Origin: Oscheius tipulae
Lineage: Eukaryota > Nematoda > Chromadorea > Rhabditida > Rhabditidae
Assembly (NCBI GenBank): GCA_037178975.1
Contig: JASJZH010000002.1
Span: forward strand, 2,108,001 to 2,172,000
DNA length: 64,000 bases
Reading direction: 5' to 3'
Shown here: piece after piece, positions 34,372-47,800 of the stretch
Position numbering within the stretch: position 1 is the first letter of the stretch
How the letters are laid out: each line of letters starts with the position of its first letter
Notes under the pieces: generated by a model
Told to the model about the DNA's origin: nothing
What the model saw: the letters and a program-made list of their open reading frames with translations, nothing else
The model's database searches: none
Program-made: the position numbers and the translations under genes

Positions 34372-36399
34372 ATGGCCTCGAACGGGAAGGACAAAAATGT
34401 TAGTTCGGAGGAAGAGGATTCGAGTTCCGACCAAGATACAGGTCCGGAGGAAGAGGATGATGACGTATCTTCGGAAGACTTCGATCACTGTTGTTGTATC
34501 TCCGGTAGCTACCATTGTGGTAGAGACGACAGTAGGTAGACGAGCAAAGGGTTACAACCTTTATTGGGGCAGCTACTAATCAAGACTGTCTCGCTATTGA
34601 AACGAGAGCAATAATATATGTACAAACATTATATAAAAGAGAACAAGGTAATTCCGTTTGGTAATTATGCTTGTTCCAACAAATATAAAAACAAAAACAA
34701 AAAGAATCGGAGCTCCGATCAATTTATAGGTTCGGGGGAAGAGGATGAAGATGTATCTTCAGAAGACTTCAATCAATATGAAAACATTTCTGATCCGAAC
34801 AGCTTCGACCAAGTTATAGATGAAGAGGATCCGAGCTCCGACCAAGTTATAGGTCCGAAGGAAGGGGATTATGTTGTATGTTCGGAAGACTTCGATCAAT
34901 ATAAAAACAAAAACAAAAAGAATCGGAGCTCCAATCAACTCTTCCCCGAAGACTTACTCACTGACAGCGACGTGCATGTTTACAAGGTTAGCATTTTTGT
35001 TCCCCTCCACAAACTTTTGTTTTTAGCTCAGTGATAAAGAGTTCGAGGCTAGAAGGGACTTTCTGAGACAATACATTGAGAACAAAAATATATTCAAAGG
35101 ATACGATTCCAAAGATGTAGAAGCCAAGAGACAGAGAATGGACGACAAGGAACCACAAGAGACATGTTCAGACTGGAAGGAACAGTATCTGGAGGTTCTG
35201 GAGAAACGCGGGCAGTGCTCTCTACCCTTGCCGGATCCAGTGAATTTCGGCGTCCTGAATCAAAAAGATCTGCTGGCAGTCTTCGCAAAGGTTTGTCTCT
35301 CTATCTCTCTCAACCAAGTCAAACTCAGATGCATTCTCGTGCCTTCTCTCGATCTCACAGACTCAGCAAGAGTGTCAACACTCTTCTGAATGAAAACCGC
35401 ACCAAGTTTAGTGTCCGGATCAGGAACAGTCACCTTGAAACTGAAGTGTACAGCTTCCTTTCTGTAAGCATTCCAACTCAAACCTATCCAAAAATATTTT
35501 TAGGCAACGTATGGTTTTCATCTGTGCGGAGTATCTGTGCGAATCAAGGACGCAACTACAATTATTCCCTTCACATTCAGCAGATTCAAATCGTCTAAAA
35601 AGAAAGAATACGTCAAGAAGCTGCTGGGACAGATGAAGTGGCCAACGCTGAAGCTCATATTGGAGGAGGAAGGCTGGGAAATGAAGCAGACTGGTTTCAC
35701 TGATCGCATGAGCTTAAGAAAATGGCACATCGCGTACAAACATCTAGTAGCTTCTATACTGTTATATAAACAGTCATAGTTTAGGAACCGAGAAAGTTAA
35801 AGTTTCGATCATCGGATGTGAGAGGTGCCCTAGATAACGACTTCTCGGCATATGAGAAATATTATCTACTTATGCTCAGTCAAGGTGCTAATGCCGCGGT
35901 CATTATTGTAGAGGTAATTTTAGCAAACTGACAAAGACAGATTCTATACAGTTCGTGTGTTTTTCAGCACTGGAGACAAGCAACTCAACCCTTTCTAGTC
36001 AGAAAGTTCAAAGGATCCATGGACTTAAATATTTTTCTGAGAGCAGTAGGAGAATACTATGTCATAGAAAAGACCGAACTCTCCAACAAATATCTAATAT
36101 TTGTACCAAATAAGACAACTACTAGCTTCCTCGTCATCATTTTTTATCGGAAAAACTACGGAGACCTGTTCACCATGTTATTCAACATCAGCACCCTCTC
36201 TGACCTCATCATCTATCAGAAAAACTACAGCTCCCCATTCAATCCAATTGACTACTCTTCCTACAAGGCCGATCTCGATGCTGTCCTCGATCCCCAAGCT
36301 TTCGGTGACGTTTTGAAGGCATATGATCCTTCTTTCGGTCACCCGAACGTATGCTCTTTCTTACCCATGAATTTGTATTCAATTTGTGAAACTCAATGA
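34372..36399 (+). CDS. Unrecognised gene with acidic repeats; intact tandem paralogue
   Basis: The ATG (34372) follows a TTCAG acceptor by one base. The N-terminal region carries an acidic repeat of about 35-40 residues three times: SSSDQDTGPEEEDDDVSSED, SSDQFIGSGEEDEDVSSED and SSDQVIGPKEGDYVVCSED. The join between the first exon and the next (about 34618-34986) is unclear. Then exons 35027-35290, 35329-35463, 35504-35746, 35785-35913 and 35968-36399 all join in phase 0. The product includes QKDLLAVFAK, MHSRAFSRSHRLSKSVN, GQMKWPTLKLILEEEGW and a C-terminal part with LDPQAFGDVLKAYD. No domain is recognised. Third codon positions are A/T-rich, unlike mtr-4 or xrn-1. A decayed copy lies immediately upstream. 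The function is unknown; I infer a fast-evolving, lineage-specific family. Confidence 0.6.
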
Positions 36400-36883
36400 A
36401 CTGGTTCGAAATAGTGTGTGTTAGCAACTTTTGCCGGGCTTGTCTACTGTATAAAATTATCACTTTGACTTTTTGCTGTGCATCGCTGACGTATTACCTG
36501 TGACAGGTATGCTTAAAGCGAGAGGGATTATTTTTTTGTTTCTTGCTAATTGATTTCAACATATACTCATGTGCAAAAATTTGGCAACTCCCATTTTTTT
36601 GCAGATGGTCCAGATTAGATGGAAATCTCCGTGAATCTCCGCATATTATCTTCAGTCATCTCCTTTTCTTGTATCACCATTGTACTTTTCCAGAAATAGG
36701 TTATCAAGGGCAGAGAGTACTTTCGCCATTGTTTACCTTCCGGATGTTCAGAAATCAAGTTCTTTTGACCAATTATAGACCAGAAATGTCGACTTTGTCC
36801 TCCTTTGCGAAACCGGAAGGGATATCCAATATGCAGGTGCACATCACTTCATTCCCCCTACCGATCTATGTTGCCAATTCAGA

Positions 36884-36902
36884 GTGTGTGTGTGTGTGTG
36901 TG
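36884..36902. repeat. GT microsatellite
   Basis: Nine or so uninterrupted GT units. Confidence 0.9.
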
Positions 36903-38088
36903 CTGGTGGCCTCCTGCCTCGTTTGCTACGCATTCAAGGAGGTGTTCACGTCAAGAGGATCAGCAGCTCACACGGATTTTCTCAGAGGGGGTGGTGAATC
37001 AGATGGGCTCTGAGAAAGGGATAGGTGGTAAACAGAGACGATTATTTTCTTGAAAGTGGCAGAAAGACAAGTAATTGGAGCTGAAGAGGTTTTCTCAGAA
37101 CTGTGAGTCAGACCAGGCTGGTTAGGAGAGCATAATAAGGAACAATGGGTGATGGTTGCAAAGTAGAGGCAGTGAGTAGATGCCTGAGCCTTGCAAAGTC
37201 TGCAACACGTTAGTGACTCGTCAGCTGGGCAAGTTTGAACCCCTTTTTAGGGTCCTGGAATCCTATGGCACAAGTCAACTTTAATCTGGGATAGCATGAT
37301 GACCTCTCGTTTGTGGCCTTCTCTTTAAGGCAAGTCAAGCTAATGCAGGAAGAAACTTTTTTGAGTTGGCAAGTTACTGTTTTGATTGCTTTAATTGTAA
37401 GAAAGAAATTTATTGCTTTTGCTCCTTAGAGAGTAACTGTCCCTTGCTCAATAAAACCATTACTGCAATTAGTGTGCACTACTTTGTGCGCACTCTAATT
37501 GTTTGCAAGTCAAGGCAAATCAAGTCAGTTTCAGAGCTAGCGTCTCTGGGAGAGCGTTGTTCCTGTCACGGTAGCTCGACTAGAGGGAAATATGCGCACA
37601 GTTGAAGTGGGAGGGATGGTTCATGACGGGTTGGCAGAAACAAATAGAAGCCGGGAAATGTTCAAAGGAATGGGGCTATTACTGTCACTTGAGCCCCCTA
37701 GGGGCGATAGTCTTTTGCAAAATTGCACCTTTTTGTTTCCTCTACAACATTGCAGAACATAGCTGAGCTGCAAAACAGACACGAGAGATTTTGAAAACGA
37801 GTTCAGGTGAGACACTGGTGCCGGATCTCTGCATCTTTGCAATTCTGGTCCGCTTAAGGTTTTTTTTTTTAAGATCAGGACCAGCCAATCTTCGAGCTTG
37901 TGATGTTGTGCATAGCTACAGAACCTGGTCTGTCCTCCAACTTTGTAGGAAATGCTAAAGTTGAAAATTGACGATACGGGCTAAAAAGGTGGGTCGCAGC
38001 AACAAGACACTTGGGTGCTTCTGGTACTGACAGTGCTATGACATTCGATCACATTTTTGAACACCAAGAACTCATTTTCGAGTTGTAC

Positions 38089-38141
38089 GATGTTCTGCAA
38101 AGTTGTAGCGTTTGATCCACTCTACAGCTTTGCAGAACATC
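38089..38141. repeat. Palindromic element, type member
   Basis: The left arm GATGTTCTGCAAAGTTGTAG (38089-38108) and right arm CTACAGCTTTGCAGAACATC (38122-38141) pair over 20 bases with one mismatch and a 13 nt loop. Related fold-backs lie at 41190-41272, 42423-42495, 43290-43352 and 45861-45963. The size and structure suit a small MITE-like fold-back family. Confidence 0.8.
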
Positions 38142-38820
38142 AAAAACCATGGAAATAGGAGTCTTGAGCCTGAAAACACCTACTTTTCCCTCTCCATTGG
38201 GACTTTGACAGCTCTCAAATGCTTTTGCTGTGATGGTCAGGTTAGCGCACTAGTCACTCATCAAGTTAGTCTTGAGTACGACTCCACAGCTCATCAAACC
38301 TTTCAGAAACCTTTATTTTCAGAAGACAACCACTTCCTTTGATCTCGAAACTCTCTCTCAACTCTGTCACTTTCTGTTTCTCTGTCAAAGCAGACCAGCT
38401 AACGAAACAACTTTTATTCTCGTCTTGTATACTTTTCAATACTTAGTTTTATTAGGAGGAGGCTGGGGGAAAAACTTCAATTTGTATGTCAATCTCTTCG
38501 TAACAGTAAAAAAAAGGAAAACAATGAACTCTGGGAAAGAGGAGGGGGAAGAGGTAGAGAAACTGTCCGGGGCCTCTGTCAGGTCGCCACACCCGTTCTG
38601 GATACTACTCATGGCGGAAACAGTCTGTTTTTGGAGGGAACAGGAGGAGGAAAAGTAGCTTTTTTTGTGGAATTACCAGTATTCTCTGAGGGGGAGCACG
38701 CATAGAAACAAAAGTGTGGTCACCGGAGGGCGGAGGAGGTTAGAAAAGAGAAAGGGGTATCTAGAGACAGTATATGTACACAGGGCAAGACCGGGGACAG
38801 AGAGACACATAATTTTTTGA

Positions 38821-41800
38821 CTATTGAGGGAGCAGAGACAGGGGTTGGAAGAGTTCCCGCTGGATCTTCTGGAAGTCGCTCAGCGTATCCATCGAAGCCT
38901 TGGGGCTGACCAGAGTCGTGGGGAGCTGCTGTGAGGCAAGCGGCTGCAGGAAGTTGACTGTCTTCTGAAAAGTTGTCGTTTAGGAAAGTTTGATGAGCTG
39001 GGGATTCGAACCCGGACCTATTTGATGATAGACTAGCGCGCTACCCGTTAGGCCATATAATCAAAAGCTTTTTAGGGCTGCCGAAAAATGGGGTTCAGGC
39101 TAGACACTTGCACAAAATCTAGATTTTTTTTTGCAAGTATGGAGTGCTTCAATTCAGGTTTTCGAGAAGACCTCATTTATCGCGATTGTGACGCGGTTCA
39201 TTTCTTATCGTGATTTTGTCAATTCTCTTAACTTACCGATGAGGATGATGATGCAATCTTTCCATTGAGCCCATTCAGTCCGTTCAGACCATTCAGTCCA
39301 CTAAGGAGCGGATTGGTGGCGTTCAGACCGGTCAGCTTGGCCAGAAGAGCTGTGGTATCCGGACTTATCAGCCCCATAGCGAAGGGGTTGACCAGAAGGT
39401 TCGGCTCGCCCTTGGTGGAAGGAGATGTAACAGCGGCCAGGCTCTTGGCTGTCTTTATGTACAGCTCGAGGATGTTGATCTCCGGCTCCGGGGTCAAAAC
39501 AATCGGCTCGGCCTGTTTCTGTCCACTGAGGAAGTGCAGGGGATCAAGAGCAGCCATCTTGGCAGCCAGCTCACCGAAATCGGCGGTGTCAGTCGGGATC
39601 GGGGCTGTTGGATCCGTATGAGCTCGCCAGAGCATATTCAGCATCTTGTAGGCTGACAGGAGAGTACTATAGATGAGTTCGTGCTGCTGCATCTGGAAGG
39701 CTTCCTGTTGAAGGCGCATTCGGAGAGTATCAATCAGAGCCTGGGCTTGGACTGGAGGCTTTCCGTCAGGGTAGGTGGCCTCGAGAAGCTCTGTAATGAA
39801 GAGAGTCAGTCAGGTCAGTCTCTGTACTCACTGAGGGTATCGACAATCTGCAGCATCTCCTGACTACCATTGTTCTCCAGAGCAGTAGGAGGGAATCGTT
39901 CCGGATCTGGGATGTGCGGCTGCTGAGTACGGAAGATCTGCAAATCCGAGATTACCCTTTTCGAACACTACAGTAGTCTTCCACATCACTCGGTTTTGTT
40001 TTCCTCAAAAGTCACACACTCTTTCTCGCGATCAGGAAACACGGAAATGAGCCGAGCGAAAAGGAATCAAGGTTCGTCGGAAATGTGGTTCCAAGAATGA
40101 GAAAGAGTTGTTTCTCTCCCAGTGGAGATTAGTAAATGTAGCCTTACCTGAAGAGCACGTTCTTGAACGTCCTGTTCACGAGGTCCACCGGAGCGCGAAG
40201 TAGCCGATTGTCCAAGATCAAAGATCTTGCCGTTCATCGCTTCAGCCGTCGCCTGAAATTTATCGGTTGGAGGAGGTGAGGAGGGAAGAACTGAAAGGGG
40301 ATGTGTGTTGCAAGGAATCACGTTCCTTTTCTTGCACCCAAAGTGCCTGCTATTTTGGTAGATTTAGACTATAGTCATAAGAATTGTAGGGGAAAGAGGG
40401 AGCGGAAATGGAGATGTGGATTCGAACTCTGGACCCACTGCTTACTAGGCAAGAGAGGATACCACTACACCACCACTGCAAAATCTCTGCGCTATTTCTA
40501 TAGTCCCTATAACAGAGTCTTCTTTAGTCCCAGACGAGAATTACAGAGTCTGTTCACCGGTGAGTACACATTTTGTTCTCGCCGAAAACTAATCAAACTG
40601 TGAACTTTCTCAGCTAATTGAATAGTGAAAGTGAAAGCATGAGACGTAGACTCGAAGAACACCTGGCTCCCGTCTCTTATTGCGTCCCCGGGGGCTCACG
40701 TTCCCCGGACACTGAATAATTGAGCTGAGAGTATACATTTTGATCTGAGAGGCTGTTAGTTAACGAAAAGAGGATCGACAGGAAAGAGACTGCCCGTTGG
40801 ACGGGGGGCTGGCTGTCGCCGCCGTTTCTTCTTTGCAACTGTCTCTCTCTCTCCCATTCGGCGGTCAGCTGGACTTGAAAAAAGGCAGTTCGGAATGGGA
40901 GGAACACTTCAGGGTATCCTTCATTTGGGAAGGGGCGGAGAGTAAATAGAGAGCTCATATACAAGAAGAGAGAAGTGCGGTTGCCCGGGGTGACACGCCC
41001 TCCCCTGACTTCATCAAATCTAATAACACTTCCTATTAAGACGGTACGGGTGGGCCAGGGACTATAAAATTTTGAAAATCGCTCGAAAATGTGCTCGAGT
41101 TCCAGTCCTACTACTATAAAAGAGTCCTACTGTAGCTCAGAAAGTACGCAATTGTATACAACACCTTAAAACCCATTTTAGGCTCCCAAAACATGATTTT
41201 TAAACTCTGTAGTGTCTTACAAAGTAGGATATTTTGATCTGCTCTACAGTTTTTTTAGAACATCATTGTTCTCAAAAATGTCATTTTGTGACACAAATAA
41301 GCTGTGGAAAGGGAAACCTTTAAAAACACTGGAGCAACAATAGATTAGGGGTCGAGGAAAAAGCGACAGGGCTATCGGTCTCTCGAGGCAGACTATCACA
41401 AGACTTTACACACTCTTTGCACTGTGTTTACACAAAATCCGTTCGAAGCGACGGCGGCGGCCGTCCCGCATGGAACGAGAGAGCGGACGAGTGAGTGTGG
41501 GGAGAAAGATCAAACTGGGTTGACAGAGAGCGGAAAAAACGACGTGCACTTGTTTGTCTCCCGCCATGTGTTCCATGATCCCCAAAAATTGCAGGCCCCA
41601 AAAGGAGAGACAGAAAAGGCAGAGATCAGACACGTCAATGGGCGAGATAACAGGGTCTCTTGCTTAGTCTTCTTGGAATTGCGATGCATGTTTTCAATCA
41701 GATTTCAAAGCCAGGAAGAGCCGACTTAATTGGATGCAATGAGTCTGTGGGCGGTAATTGGGTCTCTCTAGACTCGCGTTTTCAAAGGAAAGTCGGTATG

Positions 41801-44800
41801 AAGGGAGGTAGGAAACTGGCAACTTGACCAGGTTTCTGAACTGTTAGGTCAGTCACTTTCTCTATGTACTGGGCCTTGAAGCCACTGTCAGCTAGCTATG
41901 GAACAGATCACGGCAGCTGCTCCTAGACCCCCATGTATGATAGAGTCAAATTGACAGGACACCTGGGCAGGGACAGTCAGAAACTAGATTTTCCCATCAT
42001 GAGAGAGTAGGCCTTGTGGCATCGAATATAAAGGGCGCCCTGAGACAATTTGTTTGCAAAATCAGTCGATATGTATTTAGGGGAAAGGCAGCCAAGGGGA
42101 ACCAGAAGACCAAAGCCGTACCTCACAAGGACAATCACCTGACAGGTTGACAAGGACTGGGTAAGTGAGTGACAGAGAGACAGAGAGAGAGATAAAGAGG
42201 CAGATACAGAATCTGCTAATCGACGCAAAGTATTGGCCCTAGACAACACAGCCAGATTGGTAAGAGGACTGCGAACTGATAGGACTCGTGATCTTGAAAA
42301 CAATGAGTCAAGCGATGAGAAAAGGTCCTATTCATAGTTTTTAGTCTGATCTGGCCAGACTGTTGTCCAGTCACCCAAAGTGACTAACTTTGACGAGCAA
42401 GTTTCACTACGAAGGAAGCGTCTGCAAGATTTGCAATATTTCGCAAAAAGATAGATTTTGATCTGGCCTAGAGCTTTGCAGAACATCGCAAGTTCAAAAA
42501 ACCATTGCGTTGTCCCGAAAAAAGAGTTTTGTAGGCTCACCTTAGCTCGAAGCTTCTCCTCTGTAATGCTGAGCTTGTTCATGACGAAGTGGTCAATGTC
42601 GAGAGTCGGAATGACTGGGACGTCGAGGATTCCTTCCAGAACCTGTACCATCTTTTCGGAGAGTTCCATGAGTTCGTCCTCGGGCTCTTCCACTTTGCGC
42701 TTCTTCTTGGACGGTTCGTCTACCTGAAAATGATCGAAATGAGCAATAAAACAGCTGGGAGAACGAGGTCAAATACGGATATGGATAATTGATGATATTC
42801 TCTCTTTGTGTGTCTCCCTTCCGGTGTCACCCCGCAACTGTACAGCTTGTTCAAACTCGGCTTCGTGTTCTGTGTTTTGTCTCTCTACCTCTCTGTCTCT
42901 CTCCAATAACCAGCTCTCTGAGCTCTGTTCCAAATATGAATATCTCTTGTTTACTGGGGAGGCCGTTCGAGCCTTCAAATTCAAACAACTAGCCTAGATT
43001 ACATGACGATTTGAATGTTGAACGGCGCGAAAACATTACTGGACGGGAGACAGTGAGAGCAAAACAAAAAATGAGATTTTGTGTCCATCTGATCATGAAA
43101 ATAAGCTGGGAAAGGGGTGATGTGAGTGATTGAAACAGGGACCGATTGATTACTGGGCAAACGCGTTAACCACTACACTATGAGCAAAAGTTTCGCTCTC
43201 TGAATTTAGAGAGTTTGACCTCGCTGCTTTTCAGCATCAGAAAAAAAGATGGTATTGAGTTTTCCAGGTGAGAGACGATACTTTCAGCCTTTGCCATTTT
43301 CTACTAAGTTGTAGCCCAGATCAAAAACTATTACTTTGCAGAACATAATGATGTATGCGGTGAGTGGGTGGAACCATACTAGAGAACCCAAGTGTGTCGC
43401 AACACTCCCAGTCTGTTATTCAGTCCCCTTTCCGAGATTAGTGGTCGAAGCGGGAATTAACAATTCCAGACGAACCTTCCAAGACTGGAAAACATGCTCT
43501 GACGGGAGTGAGGCGAACGGCGTAAACATTCACGTCTAGCCTGATGTGAAAAATATCCGGGTTCAGGCCGACTAGGACCCCTCTTCCAAACAAGAGAGAC
43601 AGGGTGAAAGATGAGAAGTTTGCGCCCGTCCTCCCAATGGATCCGCGCTGTTCCCCTCGATATTTTTTCTGGGCCCTGGACCACGGCATGAGCCCACGCA
43701 GAGCCCTCATTTGAACGAGAGTCGAGACAGCCGCCTCAGGGACTCTGTCCGTCCAATAACAACACGTTCTTTCCGCTAAAGAACCCCGAAAAAAAGAGAA
43801 ATGTTGACGAAGAAGTGGTCGACGATGAGACCGCAATCATTAATTCCCAACATGAAGGCCGTCTCGCCGGGCTGTGAAAGCAGGATGGGGTGGAGAAAAA
43901 AAATGAAAGATCGGGTGAGCGAGATGATTTTATCCGAAAAGCTTAGTACTAGTCGAAAATTTTAAACTTTTAGATAGCTAAAAGAAACCATTCAAAACAG
44001 TTGGGGGATATCAGGATCCAAGCCCGGAGCGTCTGCTTACAAATCTACTTCTCTAACCACTACTCCAGTTAAACAGAAGTCGCGCGTCCAAGTTGCGGGA
44101 TCAATGTCCACTCTACGTGAGCATAACGCTTTAGGGAAGGTGACCATCCCAAGCTGTTCAAAACCATGCATTCTTAAGTTCGCGTTCCCTCTCTCCCTAG
44201 ACTTTTAAGTGGGCAATAAACAGTTTTGGCTGTACTCTCTTTTACAGTCCTTCTCTTTTTGTTTTTCCTCTCTCGCGTCCCCGATGTTTGCTGCATTATT
44301 CGGTACGTGATGTCGACCTTTCAGTCCCTCTCTTTCCAGACGCGAACTGCCAAACGAGAGAGAGAAGGGATTGACGTCATGCGTCCAGCTGGCAAGGGAC
44401 CCCGCGTGACCGACAGAGAAAAAAACGGCGAGACGAGCGCTCCGCGAACCCCTCTGAGAGAGCGAAAGAACGCGCTCGGATCGATTCATAAGCTCAGAAA
44501 AACTAGGGACTCACATCTTCTTTTGACTTTCTCGAGAGCCATTCTGGATAGTACTCGTCCTCGATGAAGCTGTCGTCGAAGCAGAACTCTTCAAAGGCCT
44601 TCTGGTACTCGGCAATCTTCTCGGTTTCCTCGTCCAGGTAGAGAGCAAATCGCCAACTGTCGCTGGTCGAGCCCCAATGAACTGTTCTGAAAAGGACTAT
44701 CACTGTCACTGTCACAGAACTCACCGGCTGATCTCGACCGTCTCTGTGTGGCTGTGCATAATGAAATGCTCAGGGAGGAAGAACTTCTGACAGTCGTGGC

Positions 44801-47800
44801 ACTGAATGCAACGGCCTTCTTTGCGTTCAGGGAAGAGGTAGCCGAGTTGGGGAGAGTCTCCGAACATGGAATGACGGACCGGAATTCGCATGTAGGCTTT
44901 GGACAAGACGCTGAAACTTTGATGGTTTTCGGGGGTCCGGAACAGTCTCTCTCTCTCTCTCTCACATCCTTATTCCTTTTTTCCTCCATACCCTCTCCCT
45001 GTCTCTTTCCTCCGGTACAAAGTCTCTAATCTGTTCAGTCTCCACTAATATTCCTATGAGAGCACGCGCTCCTTTCTTCTAATCCCCCAGAATCCATTCC
45101 CCCCCTCCCCCCTGTTCTCAAAGAGTCCCTTGAAAAAAGCGTTCGATTTGTATGTGTCTGTGTCACGCGCTAGGGGTGGGCGTGGGCCAGCTCGCTCTCC
45201 TGCAGACGCTTGGCCGGATTGTTTGTCTGCCCAAAGGCCCTACTTGCCTCGCGATGCAACAGGCCAAAAAATAGAAAACTGACATGGACTTGCGCAGACG
45301 CGGCAGCTGCTCCGACTGGGTACGCATTCGGCCGAGGACACGTTCCACATCGGTCTTTGTGATCATTCTTATGTCAATCTAAATTGGACTATCGAGACAG
45401 TACGGAAGCTGCCTACATTATGTACATCGTAGAGTTGAGAGTCGAGCTTGCGCAGCTCGCACACCTGATCCATGTTGGCGTGGTAGAGGTGACAGTTAAG
45501 ATCGGCTGGAAAAGGAACATGGGATCAAAACAGAGAAAAAACAAACTGGTTAGCAGGTGGATGGCCCGCTCACCGCGGATGTCGTCCAATTCAAAGGAGG
45601 GATAGAGTTTGGCAAACTCCTTCTTGAAGAGGAACAACGGTATTCGGGCCTCGCCACTGATGATCATTGAGGGGAAACGGACTCTGAAAAATAGTTTTAT
45701 TGATAGACTTGGCCAATCTGACAGAAGGACAGTTTCAGTACTTTCCCAGTCAAAATGACTACCCTTTACATCATCTCATCACCCCTACAGCCCCATACAG
45801 ACAGTACGCCCGGGCCATCCCGGGCTCCATGTTGCGTAACGGAAATCGACCATCTCGGAGTCAAGATGGCATTTTTTAATTTTGCAATGTTCTGCAGAGT
45901 TGTAGCATTTTTCCCGCTTTACAACTTTCCAAGACATTGCAGAGTCGAAAAATGTCATCTTGACCCCGCGATGGCTGCTTTCCGTTGCGCACCTTGGGCT
46001 CTGGCCCTATTCCCATTCTCTTCCCTCGTGTCCCGTTCCAAAAACAGTTCAATAACCTCTGTTTTCTATTCTCTTTTTCCAAAACAATTCCGAATTCCAA
46101 TCCCCCTCCGTCGAGTTCCCACGTTCCCGATCTGTACTTCAAAGATTATTCTAACAGAGAGACAACAAGCGAGCGAGTCATTTTTACTTGTTTACATGGT
46201 TTCGCTGGCGCGACGCGAGAAGAAGAAGACAGCCAGACGCACAGCACTGATAGGGGCCTATCGGAAAGATGATACAGAGCTTGGCCTTCTTTGAAGAGAG
46301 GACATAAACACATCTTAGTTGACATTTCAGGGGATCTTGAGGCTAATGAATGAGGTCATGCTGGGGAGCAATGTGATGACGTTGTGGGTAGTATTTTGCT
46401 TGATTAGGCCTTGAGAATGGTGTAGCAAATGTCGATAAGACACAGAAGGAAGTAATTTGCAGCCCACGGGAGTCGAACCTTCGAGCTACGGTTTACTAGG
46501 CCGACACGCCAACCATTAGGTTATGCTCGCTAAACCGTGCCAGATTTTAAAGCGGGCCCAGATAGAAACTGAGCGGTTTCTTTCCGGAGTCATATAGATA
46601 CGGTAATAAAGGTTTTGTTTGTTCTGGTCTATATTTTTCACTCCCCTTCAAAATTCAATAAACTCTCTCCTAGCGCTCTACTTTCTGGGCTACTTATTTT
46701 CCATCCTCATCTTTGGTAGACTAATCAAGCGCAAACATCTGGGGGCACATTTTTTCTGCATGACCATGCCAATTGACACGGAATAACCCCAAGTTTTCTA
46801 TCCTTTTGATATATAAATTCGATAGAACTTACCCATCAATGTAGATCTGGCTGAACTTGGCATTGGTGTCCAAAGGAATCAGGGAGAAGGAGTTCTTCTG
46901 GATCGCATGATCTGAAATTTCACTTTTTAGGTATTCCATTGGATTATCTGATTTGTTTTCTTTTCGGACACTTCCCCGCCAATTGTGACTGCGCAGCGCC
47001 GTTCCAGGGTCAAGTTTCTCCCGCCACCAGACTCAGCGTCATTTTCGTTGAAACAGTACAAAAATGGATACTGTTTTTTGACTCTCAGTCCCCCTCACTC
47101 TGTTTTTGACACAATGTGTTGTTTACAACGTTCTCTGTCTCTCTGGCCCGATCGGCAGTCGGTCCCCCCGAGGCGCGTCTGTGTTTTGGTCGGAAACTGG
47201 GTCAATTTTTTTTCATCATCTCCCTCTCCCCATTGGCTTCCTATAAAAAAGTAATCAGACTAATCAAGATGGGAAAGAGAGAGAGAGAGACACCCGTGTG
47301 ATTTGTGGTCAAAAGAAGACGTGGGAATGGGAGGAAGAGGGATTGGAGAAACCGGATCTAACGACGACCGAGAGGATACGGTGGAAACTTTAGCTATGGT
47401 ATTCGTTGTAAGATACAAAAATTTAAATTTTGTCTTGTTTGGGTCGCACCGCGAAATCCCTCCAAAGGAAATATACTAATGGCTGACACTGTCCTATAGA
47501 TGTATACCTATGTCAATCTTTGCATCTCAAGCTGTTCTCTTCCTGCCAAGCTGTACCTTTGTTCAACTGTCTCTATGTCACAAGTCCCAAGTCCACTTGT
47601 GCAAGCCCTCTTTTGTTTTGTGTCTGTCATCTGTCACTGTCTCTAAAGTCAATGTCATCCTGTCAGTTTCGTGTACTCTCCTGTAACCCTATCCCTCTCT
47701 TCCTCACGCCTCTGTTCCTTTTGATTACTGTACAGTTACTGTAGGATTACTGTAGTGTTTCAACTACATAAAAACCTATAGTACCCCTGGTTATCTTCTT

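Larger units (their letters stand above)
36400..38820. other. Intergenic, repeats only
   Basis: No gene could be supported; the frame at 36543-37013 has no similarity I recognise. The region has a GT microsatellite (36884-36902), GGCAAGTCAA-like words at 37330-37520, a short palindrome CCCCTAGGGG near 37690, and the palindromic element at 38089-38141. Confidence 0.45.

Noticed and set aside
36556-36880. Tc1-like element with a GTGCAAAAATTTGGCAAC-type end
   Set aside because: One end looks plausible, but the matching inverted end (near 36868) is too diverged to trust.
36543-37013. 156-codon plus-strand frame with a cysteine/valine run
   Set aside because: The run is produced by the GT microsatellite; no similarity or conserved splice sites.
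40428-40482. Functional tRNA-Thr gene
   Set aside because: A box, anticodon loop and B box are visible, but the acceptor stem is missing and other stems are mismatched, so it is a pseudogene.
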